Positions 23,335-34,171 of a stretch of DNA of 64,000 bases are shown one piece after another. Positions within the stretch are counted from its first letter, which is position 1, and every line of letters begins with the position of its first letter. Under the pieces are notes generated by a model. That model was not told where the DNA came from. It saw only the letters and a list, made by a program, of their open reading frames with translations, and searched no databases. The stretch is from Triangularia verruculosa (Eukaryota; Ascomycota; Sordariomycetes; Sordariales; Podosporaceae). Location: assembly GCA_033296885.1 (NCBI GenBank), contig MU863997.1, forward strand, positions 45,306-109,305, in the 5' to 3' direction. Both the position numbers and the translations under genes were made by a program.

Positions 23335-23750
23335 TTGGTGTGTAAGGGGAGGTGTGGTTCTGTAAGGGCGGCTATGGAATCCGGGGGTGGAGATATACGG
23401 TAAGGGTTATGGCCAAGGATACCGACTGGCTGGTTTTCCTGCGGGGGTTATCACAGCCCTATGGATCCATAAACAGGGCGTGATGGGTCGGAGTACCTTA
23501 TTTTCAGGATCGAGGGTATTGGCTTTTTTTGGAAGGGGATTTTCAGTAGTCATAGCGTGCGGGCGAGCGGAATCGTGTGGGGTGTATGGAGATTCGGGAT
23601 CGGGTGGGATTCTTTTACGTCGGTATATGATACGGAGCGGTAGAAAGCGGGTGTTACTTGCTAGAAGTTAGCGTGGTGTTGGCTGCGGATAGTAATGAAC
23701 GTTCAATCTCATCTTTTGAAGCATCGTGGTGTTTGAGCGGTCTCGGTGTT
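23335..23750. other. Spacer between pgc1 and the Cys/His gene array
   Basis: 3' flank of pgc1; nothing else recognised. Confidence 0.35.
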
Positions 23751-23904
23751 GGCACACTGAAACTTAACGGTGACTTACAACGAGGCTTCGGCAACACGCT
23801 ATAAAGAACGATAAGATGGGATGTTTCAGCAATAGCGTACAGAAATCTCGAGCCTGCGGCTCGTAAGTTGAGTCCGACGGGGTTAGAAAAAATAAGTATA
23901 GCTG
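23751..23904 (+). promoter_or_regulatory. Duplicated promoter block, copy 1
   Basis: Similar in order and spacing to 24651-24800 and 25570-25745: a start block around CACTGAAAC, a middle block AGCGTACAGAA, a GC-rich GAGCCTGCGG stretch and an AT-rich AATAAGTATAG. A TATAAAG also sits at 23800-23806. Lies about 95-250 nt ahead of the first Cys/His gene. Confidence 0.55.
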
Positions 23905-23998
23905 TCTACCTGTCAAAAAGGCAGAAAAGCACAGCTTTGTCGCCAAAGTCAACTCATTCTAGACAACTACCCGAGTCCAGCAATATCATTTCACTCCG

Positions 23999-24312
23999 AT
24001 GAAGCTGCAGCCGGAAAGAAGGATTTGCGGATCAAGGTGGTGCTTCAAGACCGCCCGCAAGAACAGAACTTTCTGTGGCAAACATAGATGGTAACGCCCA
24101 GTTCACGTTGGTTGGTAAACCTCAGCAAAAGTACTCAGCTAACGAAGAGCTTTCTTAGCCACAACTCTCTGATCGGCCCCAGCTGCGATCTGGAGGCCTG
24201 TTCTGTTCCGGAACCGGCTGCGTTTGCAAAGTTCACTATCTTGAAATTGAGGAAGTTTGTGTCGATGCGGTGGAAAAGGCGTGGAAGCAGTGGAAAGCGG
24301 AGGAGAATGTAA
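23999..24312 (+). pseudogene. Small Cys/His-rich protein, copy 1 (frameshifted)
   Basis: Exon 1 (23999-24090) encodes MKLQPERRICGSRWCFKTAR and continues to FCGKHRW, with a C..C..C-x2-H pattern. The intron (GTAACG...TTCTTAG, branch GCTAACG) splits the codon after HRW exactly as in the two downstream copies. Exon 2 from 24159 gives a cysteine-containing start (GPSCDLEAC) and then a basic tail ending at TAA 24310-24312 (81 aa). One frame over, the sequence from about 24222 reads GCVCKVHYLEIEEVC and then EKAWKQWKAEENVR to a TGA, which matches the CKEHFQEMRKIWEKS region of copy 2. So an indel near 24205-24225 has probably knocked the third Cys-x2-His unit out of frame. Role unknown. Confidence 0.6.
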
Positions 24313-24650
24313 GATGAGTATTGTGCGGTGCACTTGTCTCGGCGAAGATAGTAGACAAGGACTCGTATAGTGAGGCGTGGGCCTGGATAACGATAACAAG
24401 AGAGGAGAAGATTGTTATGGAAAATATAGGCCCCCTTGGCCATCTTCAATCTCTGAATGCCCTGAATATATCCCATGATGCTTGTCAACCACTTTCGAGG
24501 TGGCTGGTCTAGTTAACAGTCTTTGTCTGTTTCTCTTCACTATGTGAGGGTGTAAGCAGCCCGGCGTCCTGGACGACTTAGAAAAGAGGCTGAGGGCTCA
24601 AGACCGCGAGACACAAACTATCTATCAAGGTCCATGAGCAGTGTCATACT

Positions 24651-24800
24651 GGTATGCTGAAACCGAAATGTGACTTAGCGCGTGGCTTCTGCATCATGCC
24701 TCGAAGGAAAACAAGACGAAATGTTTTATCGATGGCGTACAGAATGCCCCGAGGCCGAGTGGTGCTAAAGAGCTTCGAGGCTCTTTAAAATACAGTGGCT
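24651..24800 (+). promoter_or_regulatory. Duplicated promoter block, copy 2
   Basis: Shares with copy 1 the order GCTGAAAC, GTGACTTA, a GGCGTACAGAA block (24738), a CGAGGCCGAG stretch and a TTTAAAATACAG TATA-like element. It lies about 900 bp downstream of copy 1, so the unit of duplication includes promoter and gene. Confidence 0.55.
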
Positions 24801-24886
24801 GCCAGTTCCTCTCTACCACCCACAAAGTCAAGCCTCTCCCAACAAGCAGCCAAATCACACAATCTGCCATCACTCACTTCACCACA

Positions 24887-25383
24887 ATGGAGCCCCAGTC
24901 AACCCCCACCCCAGAACCCAAGAAGATATGCAAGGCACGAGGGTGCGAGGACCCCGTTCATGAAGATGCGAAATACTGCCACACGCACAGATGGTATGCA
25001 TCTCACCTTGCGTTCGTTCGCATCGTTTGATTAACCTCCCGTGCTGACGAAGAAAAACCCTCCTCAGCGATTACGATCTTTCCAGTCCTCGCTGTGAAGA
25101 CAGGGTCCGCCACCCATCCTGGCAGTATTGCAAAGAGCACTTTCAGGAAATGCGGAAGATCTGGGAGAAGTCGAAGAAGGAGACCGAGGAGCAGATCAAA
25201 AAGGAGGAAGAGCGGAAACGTTGCGGCGGTTGGGAGGTGGAAATGAAGAAATTACGGGAAGAGTTGAAGCAAGCGGAGGAGGAGCTTAGTAAAAAGAAGG
25301 AGGATCAGAAGAGAGTGGAGGAGGAGGGTACAACGCGCGGAATGTCTGGTGCGCTGGCCTCCTTGGAGAACCGTGGTCAATAG
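24887..25383 (+). CDS. Small Cys/His-rich protein with coiled coil, copy 2
   Basis: Two exons give 140 aa: 24887-24993 and 25068-25383 (intron GTATGC...CCTCAG, branch GCTGACG, splitting the Cys codon after HRW). Two zinc-type units are visible: C-K-A-R-G-C ... KYCHTHRW at residues 15-35 and C ... PRCEDRVRHPSWQYCKEH at about 36-63. From residue 65 on the protein is a charged helix (KKETEEQIKKEEERK and ELKQAEEELSKKKEDQK), a probable coiled coil. No signal peptide or membrane segment. Function unknown; a zinc-binding oligomer is the simplest reading. Just past the stop, another frame reads CMCFGASYCLEH, possibly a relic of a further unit. Confidence 0.75.
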
Positions 25384-25569
25384 GTGCATGTGCTTCGGGG
25401 CCAGTTACTGCCTAGAGCACACTGGTTGGTTAGGGGAATGCCGATGACCGCAAATAAAACGGTGACGCCAGTCAACAGGATCTGTTGTGAGCATAGCCGG
25501 CTTGAAGGTAGAATGTCAAGATTGGATCGTCATCTTTGAAGCGTCACAGGCCCTGAGCAATGTCATGTT

Positions 25570-25745
25570 GGTGCCCTTGAAACTCAGCGATAGCTTTCAC
25601 AGACAGTTGCGGTCTCCACTGTTTCAAGTAATCATGAGATGAATATCTCGTCGTGGTGTACGGCAATTCCGAGACTTGACGCCTGAGGCCCGAGTTCGAG
25701 AGATCCAAGTTATAAGTACGGAGTTGCACCCAGTTGCTCTGCGTA
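25570..25745 (+). promoter_or_regulatory. Duplicated promoter block, copy 3
   Basis: More diverged than copies 1 and 2 but keeps CTTGAAACT, a GTGTACGGCAATTCCGAG block, the GAGGCCCGAG stretch and a TTATAAGTACGG TATA-like element, at the same distance from the downstream ATG. Confidence 0.45.
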
Positions 25746-25835
25746 GAAAATTTCACAGCAACACTCACCAACAGAGCCAGCTTCACCCGACAACCACTCG
25801 AATCCCACGAATATTACTTCCTTTTCTTCGTCAAA

Positions 25836-26332
25836 ATGGAGAATCTGATCGCCTTCCTCCTCAGCCCCAAGGCCATCCCCCAGGGAACGGTATGCCACTC
25901 GCCCATCGGGACCGCTGACGGGCAGCATTGCCCGGGAGTTGCGGTTGAAGGATATTATTGCGACTCGCATAGATGGTACGTTTATTTGGTGTCCTGTCGT
26001 TTGGCGGCCACAAGTTGACGAAGCCTTCCAGCACTGTTGAGGTGGAAATCAATGACGGTGTATATCGTTGTACTGAGCCCCTCTCCCACTCCCTGCACTA
26101 CTGCGCAACTCACCTTCCGAGTTACCGGGCGGCGTGGAACAGATGTGCTATGCCCCAGGCCAGGATAATGGACGGCCGGCCATCGCGCTGCGGTAAAGAG
26201 TTGGGCTTTTCTGAGGAGTTCTGTCCGGAGCATACTTGCGCGTTTCCACTCTGTAGGAACGGGACTCGAACATCAGCTCACAGAGTCTGCGTGGAACATC
26301 GAGACGTGCTGGCAGCTGCCATGCAGGGATAG
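25836..26332 (+). CDS. Small Cys/His-rich protein, copy 3
   Basis: Two exons give 146 aa: 25836-25975 and 26032-26332. The intron (GTACGT...TTCCAG, branch TTGACG) again splits the Cys codon directly after HRW. Four units of the form C-xn-C-xn-C-x2-H can be traced, the first (CHSPIG ... QHC ... YYCDSHRW), the second (CTEPLSHSLHYCATH, one cysteine fewer), the third (CAMPQ ... SRCGKELGFSEEFCPEH) and the fourth (CAFPLCRNG ... RVCVEH). It lacks the coiled-coil tail of copy 2 and instead adds Cys/His units. The aromatic residue before each C-x2-H and the repeated EH/TH/HR endings suggest a repeating zinc finger. Family not recognised; no enzyme motif. Confidence 0.75.
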
Positions 26333-28266
26333 AGAGGCCGTTCTCGGTCACAAAGATGATTACGTCGCGGCGGGAGTGACCGTTGAAGCGCAATAGTCGA
26401 CAATAGTGGGAGGTGACTGAAAAGGGAGACAGTGATGCTTTTTGGTAGAGATTTGAGGAGTTTGCGATGAGTCTAGCTGGCTAGATTAGCAAATGAAGAC
26501 GCTATATTCCGAAAACTGACCGTTGCAAATAAATAGGCCATGCGTGGAGTGCACTCGTATCCCGCGGGAGTTTGATGTCAAATGTACATCGTTGTTCAGC
26601 TTTCCTTTGTTGTTGGTGTATGAGAAGGAAGAGATGTCGTTGACGAGACATGGATAACCCTAACCCACCTGCGAACTGTCAACTCTCAGCTCTACAACCC
26701 TAACCCATCGTTGATCAACAGCCCCTTCGCCATCGATGCTGATTGCTCACACCTTGTTTCGATTACCGCTTCCCGCTACCAAATTGAAACTGAAATTGAC
26801 CAGTGGTGTAAATAGCACAGATGGTATAACCCCCAACCGGGAGTAATACTCCAGCGCGTTCCCAGGCTACCATAAGGCATGGGTTCGAATCCCGTCGAAG
26901 GTCAAATTCAGAAACCCAAAACTTCGTTTGCACAATTTCTTTTTGCCAACTCAAAAAGGCCCACTTCAGCCCGGTTCAGTCATCAAGCCGCTTCTCCCTC
27001 GTGCTATCTTCAAACCATGATAAAGCCTCCGATGCAGCTTGCGCCACACACTGTCGTGTCTAATCGCCCTACCAAGCCACCGCGCCACACCCGATCTTGG
27101 CTTGGCCTGCCCGATCAAGTGATGTCATTCGCACATGCAACCTTTCACTGTGGGCTGCCTCCTTGGCGCAAGCGAAGAGCCAGCGCATACGTCACTCGGG
27201 TCGGCGCGCCCGTGCCCAGAGCTTAGGAAATCTTCAGTTCATCACGGACGCGCAATCACCATCCAAGAAAGCTTGAATGCATGATATCAAGGTCAAAATT
27301 TGCCTTGTTTGCTTGGGAGAGCCTTGGACTACGTTTGCGATTCCGTTGTCTTTAGTTGTTGTCCAACGTTGAACTGGCGGGGTAGCTTCGTGGGACAGTG
27401 GCTGGAGCTACACTTTCTAGATGATTATTTGCTGCAAGGGAAATTGGTATTCGCGATGTGAAACGTGAAACGAAAATAGACACAAAAGTACCTCCTTCTC
27501 CATGAACTCTAGGATGGTTGGTTGCTCTGCCGCTGTGAGATTCTTTTGGTTGCTGGCTGTCAGCCCTAGAGCTGGATGGATATGCGGCATGAATCTTCTC
27601 TAGACCCTGACCCTTGTCACGTCATGAACCCGCCTCGCAGAGTCAACGGCGTCAACCCCGGTCGTGCGTTGTGGATTGGTGTAGAACTGGTGCCGATTCA
27701 GCCGTCTTGGGCGCTACTTTGCTAAAGAAAACGACGCTGATGCACGTATATCCAGGAACAGCGAAATCCAAGGTTATGCCCGGATTTCGCTCGGATGGGG
27801 TTTGCCGGCGGCCGTGAACTGGTTTGTGTATGACGCATATAGCGAAAACCAGTTGGGAGAAATATCAACATTCCAGGCTGATGTAACGGGCAGGAAGTAC
27901 ACCGAGCAAGGCAGTGCCACAAAAAGTGACCTCTCACCGCAACGGGTTACGGCACGGGAAGCTTCAAGGCAGAGGGGGACCCGCTCGTTGGTCAAGAGTG
28001 GACTTGGGCCTTGGCAGGCGGTAAACCCAGCCATGGCATGAGATCGATCAACGGTTGCCGGTCCAGGTCCTCGGTCGCCTGACGTAGGTAGTAAAGGTAT
28101 TTAACTGCCCTGACCTGACCTGATTCCTTTTTTCGAACCTTCTCTCTTTGTTTCTTCATACTGCATACCACACACAATCAAAAGCAAACAACTATCGATC
28201 GATAATATCAACACCAAACAAATACCAAACCACTTTTACAACAGTAAACAAACCAACACCGCCAAC
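26333..28266. other. Spacer upstream of pmp3
   Basis: Contains the tRNA-like element at about 26797-26904 and the pmp3 promoter and leader, the latter with repeated CCTGACCTGACCTGA near 28105-28120. Open frames such as 26879-27226 have no recognisable content. Confidence 0.4.
26797..26904 (+). other. tRNA-like element with A and B boxes, degenerate
   Basis: The sequence at 26882-26892 is a perfect B box (GGTTCGAATCC) and 26813-26824 matches the A box except one base (TAGCACAGATGG). The T-stem pairs, and the outer ends TGACC and GGTCA can pair. The D stem and the inner two acceptor pairs do not form well, and I cannot assign an anticodon. It may be a decayed tRNA with an intron or a tRNA-derived SINE head; a functional tRNA is unlikely. 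Confidence 0.35.
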
Positions 28267-28500
28267 ATGCCTTTCACCGGTTCCGACATCTGCAAAATCA
28301 TCTTCGCCGTCCTCCTCCCCCCTCTCGGAGTCTTCCTCGAGCGCGGCTGCGGTTCGGACCTCTTGATCAACATCCTCCTGACCATCCTTGGTGTATGTTT
28401 CCTTTCCCCTCCCCATCTCACTCCTCCTCCCCAATACTAACAAAAACAACAGTACATCCCCGGCATCGTCCACGCCCTTTACATCATTTGTAAATACTAG
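28267..28500 (+). CDS. pmp3: Plasma membrane proteolipid Pmp3
   Basis: Small hydrophobic UPF0057/Pmp3 protein of the plasma membrane, tied to membrane potential and cation or stress tolerance. Two exons give 57 aa: 28267-28392 and 28453-28500 (intron GTATGT...AACAG, branch ACTAACA). The sequence carries the family signature: DICKIIFAVLLPPLGVFLER in the first hairpin, then LLINILLTILG joined to YIPGIVHALYIICKY. Two transmembrane segments. The length matches yeast Pmp3 (55 aa). The stop is TAG, which shows that TAG terminates translation in this genome. Confidence 0.95.
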
Positions 28501-29757
28501 TCTTCCCCCTCACACCAAAAAAAAATCGACCGACCCGACAGTCATCAACAAAAATTTCCGTCGGTGAAGATCGAATGAGGCGGTGGAGGGGAGGGACGAC
28601 TGATGGAAGGAAAGCCGCCCAAACGAAAAAAACCAATGACATAATTGCGCGGCCCCCAAGCTTTTTACTGCGCCGCTGACGAACTGACCGCTCCGCATGG
28701 AACCCCGCTATTTTTGAGCTCAGCTACCCTGACACTAGCTCCCAAGCTGCCAAGAAACCTCGGCAATCGATAGCGTGAACGACTGCAAACTACTGAGATC
28801 GGGACGACCGGCTCCTGCTTGGTGGACAACAGAACGGCAACGGCAAACGGCGCAGGACAAGGACTCGGAGTGTCTTGCTCTTGTGGTTATTTTTTGGGGG
28901 GGAAGGAGAAGGAAGTGGATAATGACTTTACGGTTCCTTTTTTTCATGCACCTGGGGTTTCGTCTTAAATCTTTTTTTACGAGCGGGCTTCAAGGGATGG
29001 GTTTGGCTTTTGAGAAGGGAGATGAGAGAGGTGGCTGTAATAACTTACGATACCCGTTGTTTTGAGAATCGAGAAGAAGATTTCGCAGACATATATATAT
29101 TTGACCATTGTACTTTCGTGATATTTGATAAGAATGTGCTTGTCGCTTTTGAACCAACGCTGCAGACTTCCAAGCACGATCGGTATCCTGTACCGCCGTA
29201 TTCACCAGATCAACATCTCATGTGGCCGTCCCGGCGAAAGGATTACTCTGAACTCACTTCATCTCACCTACCAATTTCTGTTTTCCCGCTTGCTGCCTGT
29301 CTCGGTTCAACAACGCTGCTACAGACATTGGTATCTTCCACCCCAGCGTCTTGAGTGATTGACTGGACTGTTGTAAGAGCAGCATTGAATCTCACCCGGA
29401 AACTTCTATACTCATGCCTCGCATTTATACCTGTCCATATCCTCTTGCTTATTATTAGCATGCCACTTCGAAACACCACCACATCTTGTCAAAACCCGAG
29501 CATGTATCTTATTATCAAGACTAACTCCGCGTGCATACTTCTAAATACCATACCCCATCTTCACCATCACCCAACTCGAAGAAGCCTTTCACACATACAC
29601 GCAAGTCACGACCACACCCAAACAATGAAATAGACAGCTCTTTTGTCATCATTTTAATCCCCCTTTACTCCCCATTTCCTCCCAGCCCAATAACACTTAA
29701 ACATTTATCCCCCTTACAATACACACCCTTAAAAAAAAGAAAACACAAACCCCCTAA
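28501..29757. other. Convergent 3' spacer between pmp3 and nup85
   Basis: Holds both 3' untranslated regions. Open frames here overlap in all directions and have no motif. Nothing else seen. Confidence 0.4.
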
Positions 29758-32700
29758 TTACCAACCCATCTCGTCAGCCCCATCCAACCACAACCCCGCC
29801 ACATCCTTCGCCAACCCCAACCTCAACCTCCTCATCACCTCCCTTCCCCCCGTGTTCTTCCCAATCCCCTCCCCCACCCTCCAATCCCACCCCCTCTTCA
29901 CATCATTCCCTTTCCCACCACCCAAGCTCTTCCCCAACTCCTTCGCCACCTTCCCCAGTCCCCCATCCCTAGAAGAAGCAGCAGTAAGCATCAAATTCCC
30001 TCCCCAACCCCCCCTCAACAAATCCTCCGGTCTCCCCCCCTTCGCCAACCCATTGTTACCCCCATTTACACTCCCCAGCACCACCCCCAAAAACTCCTCG
30101 CACGCCTCCCTCACCCTCTCCCCTACCGCCTCCAGATCCTCAATCGCCTTGAGAATAACATCGATCTGATCCAGCGTCAACACCGGGGTAGCCGCCTGCC
30201 CAAAATGAACATTCGTGTTTGAGGGGTCGGTGGTAAAGACCAGCGCTTCGCCTAGCAACGCCAGCAGGAAATCTTCAGAGACGATCCCATCGCGAGTTTG
30301 ATCGTACAGCCCGCCACGAATATTGTCGTCGGAGCTCGCAATCACGCTCACCAGCGCAGCAGCGGCCTGTTGCTTCCTGGCCAAGGGAGCGACGTGCGCC
30401 GGGAGGGAGTCCTTGTTGTCTCTAATGTCATAGAATTGACGCAGCGAGGCGTAGCCAGAAAGCATCTTGCCAAGGAGCTCTGCGCTTTCCATGTCCCTGG
30501 CTGCAAGGTCCTCGAGCGTCTTGTTGCGATCGGTCAGGAGACGGACGAGGTAGTTATCCAACTCCGAGGTAGGGGGGAAGGCGCATGATTGGATCAGAGA
30601 GTAGCTGAGCAAAAGGTTCATAACCTCCCGGACCTTGTTCGGTCGGTGGGCAAGAGCGTAGTACCACATTGCCTCGCCGTATCTCTTCGAATCCCGCGCA
30701 AGGATTTCTCCAAAGCTCTATAGACATGTTAGTACAAGTCCACGATGGAAATGAATAGTCGAAAAAACAAACCTCGGCAGTATCCTCCGCATAAGGAATC
30801 ATCCCCAACTCATTCAACAGCCCCCACAACTTATCCACCGTCCTACTGCTCTCCACCCCCAACCCATCAATCTGCCCCTGCACCAAATCCCTCATCAACT
30901 CCTCTGAATACTCTGCAGAGTCCATCCTCCCGAGCACATGAATCGCCAGCTCCCACCCATCCCTCCTCACCCCCTGAACCGCCACCGTCGACAGCTCCTC
31001 AAACCCAGACAACGCCTTGGCATACTGCGCAAGAGTACTATCCTTGATGCCATCGACATCATCCGGGCTCCCAGGATCAACCCCCAACACCTCCAAATCA
31101 TCCATATCCAGGTCATCAAACCCAAACACGCCCGCCGGCCTATGTGCAGGCAACCACTTGCCCAAACTCGCAATCTCCGCCACCGCACTCGCAATCGGCA
31201 GCGACCACCCCCTCAACAGCCCAATCACCCCCTTGACATTATCCTCAAAAATACACGCCATCCCCAGCTCCACAGGATTCTGGCTGTTGAAGTGAAAGTC
31301 GCTCTCCACCGCCGCATGGAACGCCCTCCCCAATCTCTCCAAATACGTCCCCCGATCTTCCCGTCTATGATCAGCCAGCACCAGCGCCTGGCTCCTCCCC
31401 AACTGACTCCCCCTAAACCCCTTCCCATGCTCCTCCCTCTTCGCCCTGCTCTCATCCCACCACCCAAGCAAGCCCACCGTCGCCTCCAACCAATCCTGCG
31501 CCGCCTCCATAATCGCGCTCTTCTCCCCCAGCACAATGTCAAACACAATGTTCAAATTCTCATAAATCTCCCACGGCACCTGGCTCTCCGCCCGCCTCGC
31601 CAACCCCCCAAAACTCTCCTCCCCACTCCCCATGGAATCCCCAAAAAACTCCCCCTGATCACCCCCTCCCCCCTCCGCGAACCTCCTCAGCAGCTCCAAA
31701 CTCCCCCTCGCCCTCACCCTAAACAACTCCCACTCCGCCCCATAAATGTCCCAATCCCCGCTCCCCCCTATCCCCGGGCACCCCTCCAGCACCCCAATCA
31801 GCTCCCCGACCGCCCTCTCCACATTATCCAGCGCCTTCCCCGTATACGCCATCTTCTTGTCCACCCCCTTCACACACTCCCACCCCGCATTCGCCAGCAA
31901 GTCCACCGCATCTCCCACCTTCCCCCTCAGCAAGCTCACAAACACCGCCTGCCAAAACAGCCCGTGGCACGCCGGACTCGGCTGGTGGTTCAATATCTCG
32001 TCCGCCTGGTTCCCGTACATGTCGTGATACTCCTCCAGCCACCCAAACATCGTCTGCGGCAGCGGCTCCGCCTCCCCCTGCTCATAACGGGTGTGGTGGA
32101 TCCGCAGCGCCAGATTAGCCAGGTAATTTGCCTTTTCGAAAGTGGTAGCATGAGGGCCGGGTCCTATCTCAACCGGATGCTCCTCGTACGGCCTCGGCAA
32201 CTTATTCGCGTAATCCCGCCAGAGCTCTGCCACGCCCCCAGCGACTTCGGCGAGGACAATATCGAGCTTCTCGGGGTTCTCCCCGTCCTCGCCAATGCCC
32301 TCGTCGTAGAGCTTCTCAATCAGGTTTTCGGTGTTGAGGATGATCTGAGGGGTCTCGTTGATTTCTGCGGTGCCCATCTGACTGTAGGCGTCCTTTGCCA
32401 AAGCAGCGAAGCGGAGTTCCTTTGGTCTGGCGAAACCGCTTGGGCCAACCGAGGATCTGGCGGTGGCGCGGAAGATGTTCTCGGCGTCCATGCGGGCTCT
32501 CTCGGTGGCAGCGGGTGTGGCGAACATGAGGAGGTCAGACTCATCGCCGACTCTAGCGGACGCAGCTTGACGGGCGTTCATATCCAGCCACATGTCCGTG
32601 TCCCCTTCATCCTCGCTGTCGGATTCCGGGACGGCGAAGCTCTTAGTTGGCGCCGTCGCTCCCGTATTGGTTGTGGTGGTCGGAGCGAAGCGAGCACTCT

Positions 32701-34171
32701 TAGCAGTAGGAAGTTCGGGCTCAGCTTCTTCGGCGATGTCCTCCTCCTCAGAAGCAAACTCCTCAGCCATGACGCTGCGGCTTAGCTTGCTGGGTTTTCT
32801 GACGTGCTGCTGTCCGATGGCATTTCGCCCGCCCAAAGAGGGCGCAGGCTTAGGGGCCGCATTTCCTCCAAACAGTGGCTTTGGAGCCGGCGCCTGAGCC
32901 TTGGGGGCAGCAAACATATTTGAGGATGAAGCTTGCGGCTTTGGCTGCGCAAAAAGACTGGCGGGGGGCATCTCCTGAGATTGTTGTGAAAACAGGCTCG
33001 ACGGAGGTTTCTCCTGGCTCTGTTGTGAAAAAAGACTGGAAGGTGGCTTTTGCTCAGACTGTTGCGAAAACAAGCTAGAAGCTGGCTTCTCCTGCGACTG
33101 ATTCCCAACAAGACCTGAGGGAGCCTTACTCTCCTGCGGCTGCTGTGAGAATATGCTGCTCGGCGGTTTCTCCTGTGGTTGCTGTGAAAACAAGCTGCTC
33201 GGCGGCTTATCACCGCCAGCTGGCTTAGCAAAGAGACTCGACGGCGGCTTCTCTTCAGATGACTGATGTGAGAACAGGCTAGAAGGCGGCTTCTCCTGAG
33301 ACGGCTGCTGCGAGAAAAGGCTTGTAGAAGGCTTTTCCTGCGGTTTAGCCAAAAACAAGTTATCCGAGGTTCTATTCGCAAAAAAGCTCCCCTGAGGAGC
33401 CTTACTCTCCTGGGATGTCGTTTGTTGCGAAAACAACCCCGAAGGGTTAGCTGGCTTCGCAAAAATGTCTGATGCTGGCTTCTCCTGCCATGTATTCGCA
33501 AAACTTGTATTCGCAAAGAGGCTCGAAGGCGGTTTCTCTTGTGATGGCTGCTGAGAAAACAGGCTGCTTGGCGGCTTGTCCTGTGAGAAAAGACCTGACG
33601 GAGGCTTGTCTTGAGAAGGCTGCTGCCCAAACAGCGGCTTAGGCTGTTCCTTTGTCTCCTTCTTCTCTTGCCCAAACAAATTCTTCCCCGTCCCGCCCGT
33701 GAAAAGCCCACCACCCCCTCCACCACCAAACAACCCCTTCACCTCCGGGGTCTTATCCCCTCCAATACTACTCCCAAAACTCAAGCTAAAATCATTCTTC
33801 TTTCCCGCCTTGTCGTCGTCCTTTCCCGACGTAAACAGCCCCTTCGGCCCCCCAGTAAACAGCCCCTTTGACGCCGGAGCAGAATCAGAGGTACTATCCC
33901 CCAGCCCCTTCATGATCGAACTCCCAAGGTACTTCGCACTCGGGGCGCCCGCCGGAGTAAAGCTCCCCGCCGTGTCGATGCCGCTGCTCGCGAACTCGGG
34001 GTGCTGGTCCTTGAACCGGCTGAACTGGGAAAAATTGTTGTCGTTGACAGACTCGCCAAACATGCTGTCCCCAAAGCTGGAGAAGTTCGTGTTGGGCTTC
34101 TTGCTGCCATTGTCGCGGCCGGGCGTCGACGGCGGGGACGAGTCTGGGAGGCGGAAGCCGGAGCCCGACAT
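29758..34171 (-). CDS. nup85: Nucleoporin Nup85 with long SLF-repeat N-terminus
   Basis: Scaffold subunit of the Y-complex (Nup84/Nup107 complex) of the nuclear pore. Two exons give 1452 aa: 30773-34171 and 29758-30717; the intron (GTTTGT...TATAG, branch ACTAACA) joins PYAEDTAE to SFGEILARDSKRYGEAMWYY. The helical Nup85 domain covers roughly residue 600 to the end (for example WLEEYHDMYGNQADEIL and the preceding NYLANLALRIHHTRYEQ). The first ~450 residues are disordered and repetitive: a few FG-type motifs (KGLFGGG, NLFGQ, PLFGQ, PLFGG) followed by a long run of EKPPSSLFSQQ-like units, then an acidic stretch and DSEDEGDTDMWLDMN. The protein is longer than typical fungal Nup85 because of this extension. 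Start ATG at 34171. Confidence 0.88.
32950..33650 (-). repeat. Coding tandem repeat, EKPPSSLFSQQ units in nup85
   Basis: About 16-18 diverged copies of a 12-18-residue unit (Q-E-K-P-P-S-S-L-F-S-Q-Q with variants SGLF, SIF, SDIF and FANT) run through residues ~190-410 of Nup85. The DNA shows the matching repeated GGCGGCTTCTCCTG and TTGTGAAAACAGGCT blocks. Units differ in length, which suggests repeat expansion. Confidence 0.85.

Noticed and set aside
30938..32785. 615-codon plus-strand frame inside nup85
   Set aside because: Antisense shadow of the Nup85 coding region, driven by its GC-rich codon use; Pro/Arg/His-rich translation.
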